Shown: positions 35,688-48,200 of the stretch, piece by piece
Numbering within the stretch: position 1 is the stretch's first letter
Layout of the letters: every line of letters begins with the position of its first letter
NCBI GenBank assembly: GCA_907165065.1
Contig: OU015539.1
Location: 15,096,816 to 15,160,815, forward strand
Direction: 5' to 3'
DNA: 64,000 nucleotides
Source: Caprimulgus europaeus
Taxonomy: Eukaryota; Chordata; Aves; Caprimulgiformes; Caprimulgidae
Program-made: the position numbers and the translations under genes
Notes under the pieces: generated by a model
What the model saw: the letters and a program-made list of their open reading frames with translations, nothing else
Databases searched by the model: none
Told to the model about the DNA's origin: nothing

Positions 35688-38600
35688 AGTGCTTGCAAAA
35701 GCTGAGTATCAGCTCTGTTATCCCCAGCCACGTTATCTCTGGTATCACAATTATCACAAGGCACCTTCTGGTACATGTACAGCTTCTTATTCTGTTGCTT
35801 TCATTATTTCAGTTCAAGAAAAAAAAAAATCTTTTAAAATTCAATGTTCTAAGCTGAACAAACACAATTATACAGTCACTCAAATACAATTCTTTCAGAG
35901 ATTAAGTAAACTCTTTGGCAGATTTTGTTTTCAGAACAAACAATTCTTTTAAGGATGGCATTTATTCTTGTAAACTGATTTCACCAAAAAGCCAGCTCTT
36001 CATGAGGCATGAGGGAAAACTGAAAGCAATAGGGATTTGGTTTCCCTGAGGTGGAGCTCCTCTGGCCAACTGGTGAGTTACCATGTGGACAGACGGTCTG
36101 TTTTGTTTCAGGTAATAAAGAATTTGTTCACCTTGTTAAAGAGACTCACTACTGGGTAATCAATCACAGCACATCCTAAAAATCACATTTTCAGCAAGAT
36201 ACAAATCTGTCAGAGTGTAATTAGTACTGAATACTTTTCAAAAATACCTATAATTATTGGACTCAATAGTCACATGTTAGGCCAGGCTGGAATATGGCAT
36301 CAGTGAGCACTACCTCTGGACACCAAAGTTCAAATCCAAAGCAGGAAGAGTCCTAGATGGATTTTGACAGTCCTACAGCATCCAATAGACCAAATCCCAA
36401 ACCCACAACCCAGCTGGGTGTTACTGGAAGCCTATGGTGAGCAAAGACCCTGCTGGAACACCAGAGGTAAAGCAGATACTGAAACTCACACAAACTGTGC
36501 TGGGCTCCAGCCATCCTTTTTAGTGAACATTTTCCATGATCATGTGAAAATGTGAACTACAAAATGATATCTTTTATAGTCCCCTATAATGCCCTAAGTA
36601 ATAAAACCAGTATGATAGTGCTAAGTGATTCAACTAACTGGATCATTGCTTTCTCTTACCTAAAACAAATGTACGTTCCTGAAAACATTCACAACTATCC
36701 TAATTTTGTGTAGAAGCCTGTGCTTGCAGTTGACAAATGAACATGTGCCCTAAATATACTTTAATAAAAGAGAATCTCAGCAGGCAAGAGTTAACAGAAG
36801 AAAAGAAGAAACCTACTTCTGTCTCAGCTAAAAACCAACACTGGACATTTATTGACAATAATAATTGACAATTATTACAACATTGTCATTGTTGTAATAA
36901 TTTCATCTGAAATTGAAATTAACTACCTTATTTTTTATACAGAGACTGTTTACTGAAGGTAAGCAGTGAAAAAAGTGCTCAGAAAGTATGTTCATGGAGG
37001 GTTATTATATATAACCTGATTGCTGAGACACACACTCAGAAGCTGAGAAGCACATAGTCCTCTTTCCTTGAGCGTTATCATCCAGACTTTAACCACATGT
37101 TCACTCACAGCTTCTGTGCAACAGCCCTGGAAAGCTGAGTCCACAGAGGGGACCACTCGTTCTACAGGCATTTTGTTTTCTCCTGCTCATGAATTGTGAG
37201 ATCCCTTCTTTATTTGCTTCACACTCTCCAACCCGTATGATGAATACAGAACAATTAATTACTTCAAGGTCCTTTCCATGAGTGAATATAAATACTTCAG
37301 AAATATCAATACATCTAGCTTCAAAACACTGACTGGTACAACACTCTCACTTTGGAGATCAAAACTAGACAGGCAGCATGATTATGGCCAAAAACATCAA
37401 CCAACTTCAGATATGTAAAAGCTGAATTTTTCAAAGTGAAGTTTTCCATGACCTGATTGACCTGAGACAACAGAAGATACTGGGACCAGCACCAGGACCC
37501 ACTGAACATCCATGCTGCACCCCTTGCTTGTCTTTGCAGTGTCTTTTTCAGGATCACCTTACAGTATTTCTGCATTTTTGGTTGTGAAAATGAAGAACCA
37601 TTTGCAGTTAGCATCACGTAACAGTTGATAGAGTCAATACAGCTCCCATTAATTTCAGCTGCAACTATTAATGCCAACCTTTCTAAAATTCAGATCTTTA
37701 AATCTCACATTCCACCACCAGAAAATGGGAGTGGTTTATATTTAAAAGAGTTCAGATCACAAAAGAATTCAGTAACAGAGAGATAAAAACCATGAATGCT
37801 CCTCTGGGGATCCAGAATATCAGAGTTTAACTTTTTACCCTCACATTATCCTAATACCAAAAAATGAGGGTAAAAATGTTATAAAAGCCACATGTGCAAT
37901 ATTTTGTTATGAAATCTGACAAAGTGTTGGTGTTTCCAGAAGGTTGACTAAGCTTGCACGAGAAGATATGGAGGAAAACGTGATGGCACTGTAAGCACTG
38001 TTTTAGGAGGAATCACACAAAGAAAGTGTCAAATAACAAGTACAGAACTAAGTTTTTCTAGCTAGCATTGTCACTTAATACACACTTTCTAAAAGCTGAG
38101 CAAACAGAAGATAAAGGACTAAGTGGGGGGATTTCCAGAAAATGCAAGCCTGTATCTACTTACTTAATCTAAATATTCATTTAAAATAGATTTCTGCAGT
38201 GCAAACTGCCATTAACTTGCTGCTAATTTCTAAATGCTGATAGATTGATGCTTAGTAAAAACCCCTTCTACACCAGATCTTTTACTCAGTTGTTATTGTC
38301 ACTGAATCAAAAAAGGATGCAGCTTATTTGTTTGCAAGGCTTTTTTAAACTCAAACCTAAGCACAATCTTTTGCAGTTTAATGAAAATCTCTTCACTACT
38401 AGAGATGCTTGACATGGTTTGTGTTTTAAAAAGTACATTTATAGCTCTTCACTTCTGAGATCTGGGTCTGGATTTTACATTTATGATTTGTTGGGGTTTT
38501 TTTTTTCCAGTCCAGATTGCTTACTCTGAATGTATGCCTATAAAAGCAGAGATGAATTTAGATTATCTGCCTTGTAATTATAAATCAGAACTACCTCTTC

Positions 38601-38768
38601 AACTTGGGCTTTGAGTAAATTCCAAGAGATAACATCTGAATAAACTGCCAAGATTTTCTTTCAGTGGTATTCAGAAGAAAAGTCAGTGTTAGGCAACTTT
38701 GACTTAAAAACTTGCCTAGGCCACTGTGGCACAGCAGCACCCAAGTCAAGGGGTGCTTTGCTAAACCT
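35688..38768. other. gene-free unique sequence
   Basis: No exon is recognisable. A 118-codon open frame on the - strand (37321-37677) has no domain I know and no supporting splice or start context. A perfect 12-bp hairpin at 36870-36902 is listed separately. Confidence 0.65.
36870..36902. repeat. perfect 12-bp inverted repeat
   Basis: AATTATTACAAC (36870-36881) pairs with GTTGTAATAATT (36891-36902) around the 9-base loop ATTGTCATT. The arms are AT-rich, so the structure would be weak. There is no run of T or gene end to suggest a terminator. Confidence 0.85.
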
Positions 38769-39132
38769 GAGGGGGAAAAAAAAGAAAGAAAAAAGAAAGA
38801 AAAAAGAAAGAAAAAAGAAGGAAAAAAGAAGGAAAAAAGAAGGAAAAAAGAAAGAAAAAAGAAGGAAAAAAGAAGGAAAAAAGAAAGAAAAAAGAAAGAA
38901 AAAAGAAAGAAAAAGAAAAAAAAAGAAAAAAAAGAAAAAAAGAAAAAAAGAAAAAAAGAAAAAAAGAAAAAAAAAGAAAAAAAGAAGAAAAAAGAAGAAA
39001 AAAGAAAGAAAAAAGAAAGAAAAAAGAAAGAAAAAAGAAAGAAAAAAGAAAGAAAAAAGAAAGAAAAAAGAAAAAAAAAAGAAAAAAAAAAGAAAAAAGA
39101 AAGAAAAAAGAAAGAAAAAAAAAAAAAAAAAG

Positions 39133-39211
<79 letters not shown>

Positions 39212-39381
39212 AAGAAAAAAGAAAGAAAAAAGAAAGAAAAAAGAAAGAAAAAAGAAAAATAAAAAATAAAAAATAAAAAATAAAAAATGAAAAATAAAAA
39301 AGGAAAAAAGGAAAAAAGGGAAAAAAAGGAAAAAAAAAGGAAAAAAAGGAAAAGAAAAAAAAGAAAAAAAAAAAAGAAAAA
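38769..39381. repeat. long A/G-rich (homopurine) satellite-like tract
   Basis: From 38769 to 39259 every base on the + strand is A or G (491 bases). The first part is built on the 11-base unit GAAAGAAAAAA, with a variant GAAGGAAAAAA in several neighbouring units. It then passes into GAAAA-type units, an unbroken run of 77 A (39133-39209), more 11-base units, an AAAAAT array (about 39252-39295) and finally GGAAAAAA units to 39381. Open frames of up to 196 (+) and 315 (-) codons across it code only K/E/R or F/S/L strings and are artefacts. The many mirror-symmetric units are of the kind that can form triplex DNA. No retroposon body is recognisable to its left, so a poly(A)-tail origin is unproved. 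Confidence 0.97.
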
Positions 39382-42284
39382 TTAGGCTCCCTACTTTGAT
39401 ATCTTGAGTGAAGCCAGGATTAAAAACAAAACTTCCAAAAAAACCCACAGAAAAAAGAATTTTCTGTATTTGATATGCCCATTCTACTACTGAAAACTCA
39501 TCTATCACAGAAGCCTGGCTTTTCATGAAATAAGACATGCTAAATATACAAATAGAGTAGAATTGAAAGAGAGAACCCCTACCATCCTAAAAATAAAATT
39601 TAAAAATCTCAATATCCATTTTTTTCAGGTAAGTATCTCAAATCTGTGTGTTTATAGTCAAATTCCTGTATTCATAGATTGGTATTTAAAAAAAAAAGCC
39701 CAGGTAACTTGATTTAAGAGTCAACCCCATATGAATCCTGAATGTGTCAGGAAAAACAAACCACCAAAGCTTTTATCAGTCAGATGATTTTTAGTCAATA
39801 TCTCCAGAGTCAGTTAATGACTGACTCTGTTCTCCAGGCTGGAAATCACTGCCTCTCTCATTAATCTCCTGAGCAGCTCTAGGTAATATTCCCAAGTTCT
39901 ACACCTTGGACACCCGAACAGCTCACCTGACTGCACTGATTGCTGACACCAGCTAAGAACCAGATGTTTCTTATATTGGTTGCTCTGATCTTTTGTGATT
40001 CTTCTCTACTAGTCCAAGAGCAGCTTACTACCCCACTTCTCATCCTACTACATCCAGGAAAACATCCCATTCTCACTTCACTGCACAGAAAAGTTGATGG
40101 TACAGCTTGTTCTCAACACTCCACCCCACCACCACATGTCCTTCTCCTCCTTCCACTTCCAACACCACCAAGGTTTATTCCATAGCTTTCAGGAAGGACA
40201 GAGCTCTCCACACCATGCCCCTCTGTCACTGTATTGCACTCACCTTCATAACAGATCATCTTTTTCATATTGTTCTCAGGCAATATTATTAAAAAGCTTG
40301 AAAACTTCTGTTGCCAGTAGAAAAGTGCAAAAAACACAAAAAGGAACCTTATTTTCTTAAAACACAGGACTTTTTCCACAGTTCAAGTGAAATGTACAGG
40401 AAAGTCAGATCTGTAAAAATTAGTTTAAAAAATCAATAGTGTTATGTTGATACCACTCTGCCTCCTTTTTTAAAGTCCTTGCCTTTTTCCCTAATATCAG
40501 TCATGCCTTTCTTGTGAGTGTGACAGGTCTTGCTGGTACAATAAACTGAAATTAGCAGAGCAAGGACATTCTCTCCTATTGCCATGTCCATATCTCTAAA
40601 AATTAGGTGTCAGTTGTTTAAATTGCAGATATCAGCAGAAGTCTAATGGATTTATCCCTCGACTTAATCTACTCAAGAAAGTTCAACCCTGATTTTTAGG
40701 TCAAAATGAAGAGAGGAAGCAAAAGAAGCAGCAGGTAAATGCTTCTATCAAACTGTCACAAGTGGGAACTCCTCTTCTCTGTATTTAAAGTAAGGAAAGA
40801 ACATTCATCTCAAAACCAGGCTTATTCTATCAGTTTGGAAGTAGACAATGTAAATTATTTATAAAGAACATGGAAAAAGAAAGGATGCCAGAGTGAAATG
40901 TATACATCAGATATTTTTTCTGACTTTGAATCTTGTTCAACGTCCAAATCTTACCTTTATTCTCAAACATACAAGGCTACTCCTACCATTCACTGCAGTT
41001 CCCTCCCAATGGATAATAAAACTAAATTTCCACCTCAGCTGCTACCCTTCACTCTCCCTTTCAGAGTCCAAAGAAATGCAGAGCTGAGAGCACGACTCAC
41101 TCCCACCACTAGCAAAACTGCTCAGCATTTATGTACTAAATCAGAGTCCCCTGCATTACCTCTTCTGTCAGACATGCTTTGGGTTTGTTAGGGTTGGGGG
41201 TTTTTTTTGCATATAAAACATGCCATAAATTCTGACTTAATCTACTGGAGTATATCTATAATTCACCAGTAAATCAAACAAAAACTAACATAAGGGTGAA
41301 TTTAAAGTGTAATTATTTTCTTTCGCTATTTTTCCCCTCTAAGTAGAACAACCACCGGATTTAGCAGCAGCTTGCTGAAGGATCACTCGAGTCCCACAGC
41401 CAAAACTAAAGGCATTATCTTTGGAGTCACTGAAGGCTGCAGCTGCTGGGATCTGGAATGGAATGCAGCTTTTCATTAAGCTGGTGCCAAATTAGAAATG
41501 CCTGCTCATCCAAATGAACCATGAATGCAGCACTTTAGAAATATCTGCTCTTCGCATGTAACTCAGCAGGCTGGAGAATGTGACAAGCCTAGGAACACTC
41601 CATCTCTGGCACTTCTGAGGGGATGAAAAATGTCACTGCCAGGGTCCTTGACCGAGCACTCACAGTGCTGCCCTGTCCCAGAGGTGTGGAAGCAGATGGA
41701 AGCTCAGCCTCCATCCTCAGCTCCACACAGCTGCTCAAAACAGGGTAATTTATTCTTCAATGACTTACATGGAGAGAAGCTCATCGAGACCCAGAGAACT
41801 AAAACCAGAGCTGGAAACCACAGGAAGAACCAACAGGCTGTTCCCCTGCTTAATTAAAGAGCACAGAAATAGGACTTGCTATGCATCACAGCCCAAACTA
41901 ATCCCCCTCAGCTAACACACTGGTGCTTAGACTCTACCTAAGACTCTACCTGCTCTTTCTCCGAGTGTGTTAGCCCAGAATCACAGGCTGCAGAAGGATT
42001 CAAGGTACCTAATTATGCCTTGTCTTTATTCTCCACCCCCAAAAAATAGACTAGAACTTGTTGCCTTGCTAGCATTTTGCACCAACCAGCCAAAATTTCT
42101 CAAGCAGTGAAGGATTCACTGAGTCCGGGTACCTTTACGTAGGCACAGACAGAAACTGGCAGCACCTTGCTGAGGAAATAATAAAGGGGAAAATGAAATT
42201 AATCAAACTCTGTTGTCTTTCAATGTTCAACGCAGATTATCCATGAATGTTTCAGAGCATTTAATTTTAAAAGCCTCTAAGCAG
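39382..42284. other. gene-free unique sequence
   Basis: No exon is recognisable. Overlapping frames of up to about 97 codons at 39879-41191 lie in pyrimidine-rich DNA and show no domain. AGACTCTACCT is directly repeated at 41929-41939 and 41941-41951. Confidence 0.65.
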
Positions 42285-42384
42285 AGCGATTTCAAAGGCT
42301 GCTCTGGGGAGATCATTCCACAGGTTAAGTACCCTTACAAAAAAAAAGTCTTTCTGAAATCCTGAATTACAAAAAAAAAACCAA
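42285..42384 (-). mobile_element. possible old CR1 LINE relic
   Basis: Seen: GGGAGATCATTCCACAGGTT, AAGTACCCTTAC and an A run followed by GTCTTTCTGAAATCCTGAAT. Known (from memory): antisense CR1 3' regions have ATTCCA...TTAA.CACCCTTACAGT followed by AAAAAGTTTTTCCTGATATCC. Inferred: a highly diverged CR1 fragment on the - strand. The support is one short module, so a repeat search is needed. It could equally be unique sequence. Confidence 0.3.
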
Positions 42385-45000
42385 CCAAACAAAAAAAATC
42401 CTGTAATTTATCATGTACATCTCAAAACGTGGAGTTTGTATGCTCTGGACCATACCCATGTAACTACAAGAAAGTAAAAATAAAAGGGCTATTTAACCCA
42501 AACTCACTTGCATGCAATTCTGCTGCTATTTTACTGATTATATCTAGACTTATTAAGAAGTATTAGTCACAGAGTATGGTTAAACTTCTCTGACACTTGC
42601 ACATATAAAATACTCTCATTAGCTGATGCAAGAAACTGTAAAGGCCAGAGCATGTAAACATCTATTGTACAAAGTTATGGTGTTTATTATCTCCAACAGT
42701 CCCACTGAATGTCACAATTCATAATATTCATTAAAAAAAGCAAGTGCTACAGTAATGAACATTACAGCCACTTTGACAACACTCATTTGCAACAAGAAGT
42801 CATTACAGAAGTCTGGGCTTTGAACAACTAAGTCTTTGGTCACCTTTTGTTATTGCACATATATGACAACCTGTACTGTAAAACACATCTTAAAATTTGT
42901 TCAGTTATTCCCAGAAGGACTAAGAATCGATTGTATATGGAATACCACACTACTTAACAGGGAAAATACAGCAAAATAAGGGCAAGAAACCTGCCAGCAG
43001 TTTCATAGGCACCTAAACAATAAGTAAACCAAATATTTGCCATAAATAAGGTTGACAGAACTAAGACACAGCGTAGCTGGTTCTCAAGAAACAGCAGAAA
43101 TCCAACGTGGAGAGTCTGTCATGTGCTTCATGTCACAGTGAGCTTCTAACAGCCAACCCTATTGATGCTCCTTTTCCACTACTTTAAATGTTTATTATAA
43201 TGAGAAATCGAAGGAGAATTCAGTGTGCTCCTGTCTTTGATTTTACACACAAACACAGAGATAAATGTATTTTGCAGAAGTCCTCTACATTCCTGATGCT
43301 GCCAGAGGACGGAAGCACGCTGAGAGATGCATATGAACTACCAAGTGAGCAGTTGCTGCTTGGCAAACATCTGTTAGTCTGGCAAAATGATGACAGCTAA
43401 CAGTCATAATTGCTATTACTTACCTCTAATACTGAACTTTAAATTAGTAGATCAAAAGCACTTCTCAAAAAAGATGCATCACTTCCACTTATTTAAGCAG
43501 ACAATTGACAGTTGCCCACCACTATTTCTTAATGGCAATACCAGCCAAAACTACTATTACAACCAACAAAATCTTATCCTCATGGGAACCAACAAAAAGA
43601 CTGGATTACTGCCAAAGACAGAGTATGCAAGATGTGCAACCACTAAATATGGAAGTGGAAAGAGAAGATCTAAGAAAAATCTCAACAAATAAAAAGATCA
43701 AACCCAAGCCACTGGTTTGTTGTAGATAAACTGAATTAAGAGTCAGTGCACCTGAGCTTGAGGGCACCCTCATTGTGCCCTCTGGCACTACAAGAGCTCC
43801 AGAGACAGTTTAGGAGAGAAAAGAAAGTTTAGGAAGGAAAGATTTTGTAGAAGAGAATACATAAAGAAACAGTGCTCTTGTTAATTCCAGAGAGCCCCAA
43901 CAAGCACTGCAGCACAGAGAACCTGCCCACAGCACGCAGGAGGTGCCTCCCTCCTGTACCACCATACAGAGGAATCTCTCCTTCTGTTGAGTCATGGTCC
44001 GCTTTGGCCATACAGTAAAACCCAGAGAGGTGTGCATAACATTTCTGTTCTCAGTGCAAAGCCAGGCACTTCCGAATGTGCTACAGGGTATCTTCAGCAT
44101 GAAACCAAAATAAGGAAAAACAATTACAAACGTAATTAATGAATTTTCAATTCCACTCTTCATGAACCTTCAGATTTTGGTAGTTAATTATCAAACAGTA
44201 TTATATTATAATGATAGTTTTTATATCTTGTAACTACCATTACCAATAAAAGACCACATATTGCTATTTAAATTCTAAGAGATTAAGAAATGGACTACTT
44301 GAGTGGGGTATGGGATTTAGCAGGTGACAAATCTTAGCTTTTTTTATGGCTACAAAATCAAACAGAATTCACGAGACATTAGTTCATTTATGCCCAATAA
44401 CTTTTACCCTTAGGTGTAAAATTATTATAATAGACATCATTCCAATCAGCTATGAGCTATAAAGACATTACAGAAAAGAAGTTACAGTCTATACAGATAT
44501 ATAACAGCTCCACCAGGCATAAAGATTAGATCCACATGCGACTATACTAAATGTTTCAAACGTTACATCACTAATTATGTGATACTGTCACTTCTGGTAA
44601 ACCACAGATGTAACATGAAAAATATTCAGCTTGGTCTCATGTAGATCTTATCTCAATGTGCAGGTTCCAAAAAAAACTGAACCAACCTTTTGATCTCTGC
44701 ACTGTATTAGCTGTTAGCTTCAGAGTGAGCTTGCTGAGCTGAGGAATTTTTGCAAGACTTGCTTCAAATCTCCACATGATACAGGCAAGAGGTTGCACTT
44801 AAAATATTAAATGCTAACTTTCATTTAAATCACATATTGTAGCATTTATGTAAATCATCAAGGTTAGCTTATGTTTTTGATATTAGATCCAATGTCCCTT
44901 AGAGGAGTCTCTATCTTATTCTTCTGGATTTTGCATAAACAAAAGCAAAGTTCAGCTCAACAGCTTGCTGCCATGTAACTAGCTTTAAAATTAAAATTCA
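42385..45000. other. gene-free unique sequence
   Basis: No exon is recognisable. Frames reach about 117 codons (43810-44163, - strand) with no domain. A short hairpin, GAGGGCAC with GTGCCCTC, lies near 43760-43782. Confidence 0.65.
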
Positions 45001-45250
45001 GAGAATCATAGACTGGTTTGGGTTGGGAGGGACTTTGTAGACAACCCAGTTCCAACCCCCCTGCCGTCAGCAGGGACACCTTCCACTAGACCAGGCTGCT
45101 CAAAGCCTCATCCAACCTGGCCGAGAACACCTCCAGGGAGGAGCAGCCACAGCTTCTCTGGGCAACCTGGGCCAGTGTCTCACCACCCTCACACCAAAAA
45201 ATTTCTTCCTCAGATCTCATCTAAATCTACACTCTACCAGTTTAAAGCAA
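45001..45250 (-). mobile_element. CR1 LINE 3' end, antisense, well preserved
   Basis: Seen: GAGAATCATAGACTGGTTTG, GGTTGGGAGGGACTTTGTAG, TTCCAACCCCCCTGCCGTCA, CCTTCCACTAGACCAGGCTG, CTCAAAGCCTCATCCAACCT, GGAGCAGCCACAGCTTCTCT, CCAGTGTCTCACCACCCTCA and AAAAAATTTCTTCCTCAGAT, ending in CAGTTTAAAGC. Read on the other strand these are nearly word for word the segments of the copy at 27407-27717. Known: a CR1 3' end, 5'-truncated as most copies are. Inferred: same subfamily as the 27.4 kb copy, opposite orientation, about 17.3 kb away. The copy is about 60 bp shorter at its 5' side than its partner. Confidence 0.96.
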
Positions 45251-48200
45251 ATTTCTCCAAAGGTTTCAAAATTCAATAGCCACAAAAGAACTACAACAAA
45301 AAATATTATTGGAAAAACCTGCAGGTACAGGTAAGGCTGAATTAGCTGTACCTCCTTCAAGGAACAAAGGTCAAGACTTCACCTAGGCTAGCATTTCATT
45401 TTTCTGTGTGCCAGTGCCATCAGCCTCCAAGGTTTCATTGGCAGTGCACATGAATGAGGTCTCAGTGGATAACAGAACTTCACTTGAACACAGCAGGTCC
45501 CAAAGCAGATGCTAATCCAACACACAGAGCACGGCTGCTGCGTGGGGAAAGGGACAGTCCAAGAAATAAAACAAGTCCCAATAAGGGTGCAGGAAAGGGA
45601 GCCAATGTTCAGTAGCAGGAGAAGAACATCAGATGAGCAGAGCTGGGAGAAAGAAAAGGAAAGGGGACACAAACATCAAACTGAACAAAACTACAGGAAG
45701 ACAACCCAAAACTCTCAAGTTTTATGTCCAGCAATTAAGAAGCCCATTTCCAACAACTACAAAGCCTCTGCTCTTTGGAGCACTGCCCTTTTGATGATTC
45801 AGAGTAGTTCACGCAAGACAGTACTTGGTACCGAGATTTTATTACTCCTTCAGATACAATAAACTTCCTTTGCAGACCCCTTGGCAGCTGAGGGGACTAC
45901 AAGCGACACCATGAGAGCTGTCTGCAACCTCTGCCTGTCCCAGCACGTGGCTTTCTGCCCACTAAGATAAAAGCTCTCTCCATCCCCTGACCTCTCTGCT
46001 TAGTGGGTGTGACCACATCTGAAGCACCGATGGAAGCGGCTTAGCAGGGAGGAAGCTTACTTCTGGTGGTCACATAACGCCAACACCCCACAGCGATGAG
46101 CAAGGCCCAGAAAGGTCTCCTTTTTCCCTCTGTTATCCTCCTGTCTCTTACCAATTTTATTTTAACAGACAACTAACTCACTACTACACAAATGTTCACA
46201 AATCTCTACAGCAGCTGTTACCATCATGCCAGCCACCCCCTGAGACAGGACACCAGACCCTATGGATCAGTAATTTGGGTCCTATTAGGTGGCTGAGTAG
46301 CTTCATCCCAGAGGCTGCTGTACTGGAATCTTCCTGAAGGAAGGACGATGGGGGAAATCCAGAGTCCTGGCTTTCTCACATCTAACACCCACACAGTGAA
46401 ATGCAGTCTCCATCACAGCCAGCAGATATTTCCCCAGGAGTTCAACAGCTCCTGAGTACTGTAAAGTGGTTTTAATCTCCTTGGCCACTGGCTATAAACA
46501 CATACAGGAGAACAGTAAAGAGAGCCCATAAAGCAGGGTGCTGATATTTTCTTCTATACTGGAGAATAAAGTAAACAACATTCAACATCAGTTATTCTGG
46601 GGTCTTCAACCAAGTAAAGAGAAATAGGGCCAAGGTGTTGGACAGGCAGTGCAGAAATTCTCCTGAGAACAGCCATGTGTAGAAGAAACAGCCATGGGCA
46701 GTTTTGCAAGGCCAAGCTGATTTTTGACAGGGGTTTAATAACTATGCTATGCCCTCTGCACAGGCAAAGAAGCAAAGAAATCAGAAAATAAAATTGTTTA
46801 TGAAGTTTCCCCCTCCTCCTCTTTTGCTGCAATATATATTAACCAGGGCTTCTGTCTCTTTTTGGGACCTTGCTGAAGATGAGGTGAAACCAAATATGTT
46901 TAACTATGTCTGAATTAAGGCATGAAATAAACCATTGTTTGATTCTGTGTTGCCTTTGCTTTCATAAGCAAGGCAGTTCTTCATGTCTGGGTGGTACACC
47001 AGTCTACACTGGGAGACTGCTGAAGGGAATATATTTTACTTTCATATATTGTTCTTTTTCTCTTTCTTTTCTAAAGCTCAAACTGACCAACTTGTTTATA
47101 TACATCATCTGAACTTATTGCATAGATGACAAAACATAATATTTAGGATATGTAGCTAAAGAGAAAGAAATGTCACAATTTCATAACCTGATAGAACTGG
47201 AGAAGAGAAAGCATATGAACAAAGAAAGGTTACCTAGGAAAAACTCACCATGAAGTGATCTAGAATAGAAAAATTCTAAATACACTGGAAAATTCGGGAA
47301 TTAAGGTATTAAAAAAATAGTTTTGATGCCTTTAAAATACTGCAGGGGACAGTAAGCCTTATATAAGAAGGACACATACATTTAAAAGGAGTAAAATTTA
47401 TTCTTTTAGATGTTTTGTCCCATCTTTGTTACTTTGATTTAAGAAATGCTAACCCTACCATAGGTTACCAAGAAGGCTCCTCTTTGTTCCTACCTCTATT
47501 TGAACCTTTTAGGGAAGCACAGGTGATACACAGGGTCCAGCATCCCCAAGTCTCATAAAACACACCCCAGAGGGATGGATCACCTGCATGTCTAAGACTT
47601 CAACAACCATATCAGAGAATTCCTCCATCACCTGACTCAAGAGCTCCACACATCCCAGTTTGGTTCCTGCTGTTCAATCCCTGCTGGAGGGCAGCTCCAG
47701 AACTTCTCCTTCTTGTAGCCAGATTTTTCCTCCCTTCTCTAGCCTCAGTTCATTCATGGCTAGCATTGTGCTTTCACTAGCAGGTCACTCTGCAAGCCCC
47801 TTCACTTTTGATTCTTTTTTTCTGGCTATTTCTGGGCTACTGGTTGATTTTCTCCACATATTCTTCAGGTTTGACAGCCAACACTTTGAAGGGCAGCTCT
47901 CCCGTTCCTGGCTGACAAACAGGCAAGGGGTGAGTACAGTTCAGTTCATGGTATAAACCACATGGGATCGATTACTGCCCGCTTAGAAAAACAGCTCCAA
48001 TAAATAAATGTGGTAGAGTTTTGGATAAAAATAGCAGCAGCAATGTCAACTGTCTGAGCATGTTTTCAAGTGAGCTTTCCATCCCTGCCCAGCCACGGAG
48101 TACCCACATCGGGCACAAACATCAGATGCGTAAGAAATGCATCTTGCATTCACCCTGGCTTTTAAATTTTTATTTAATGGACATATTTACATTAACTGAG

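Noticed and set aside
36325..36345. GTTCAAATCC resembling a tRNA T-loop (B box)
   Set aside because: The flanking five-base stems do not pair, and no anticodon arm or A box is found upstream at the right spacing.
37321..37677. 118-codon open frame on the - strand, considered as a retroelement remnant
   Set aside because: No reverse-transcriptase, protease or integrase motif is visible, and the neighbouring DNA is not repeat-like.
38591..39538. 315-codon open frame on the - strand and 185-196-codon frames on the + strand
   Set aside because: They are produced by the stop-free homopurine/homopyrimidine tract. The translations are only F/S/L or K/E/R strings, with short unique ends.
41185..41210. 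GGTTAGGGTTGGGG considered as an interstitial telomere repeat
   Set aside because: There is only one TTAGGG unit, followed by a diverged GTTGGG; no array.
43760..43782. GAGGGCAC/GTGCCCTC hairpin considered as a terminator
   Set aside because: There is no T run after it and no gene before it. Intrinsic terminators of this kind are not expected in vertebrate nuclear DNA.
45509..45862. 117-codon open frame next to a CR1 end
   Set aside because: It lies outside the CR1 copy on its 5' side and on the opposite strand. The composition is polar and low-information, with no LINE protein motif.
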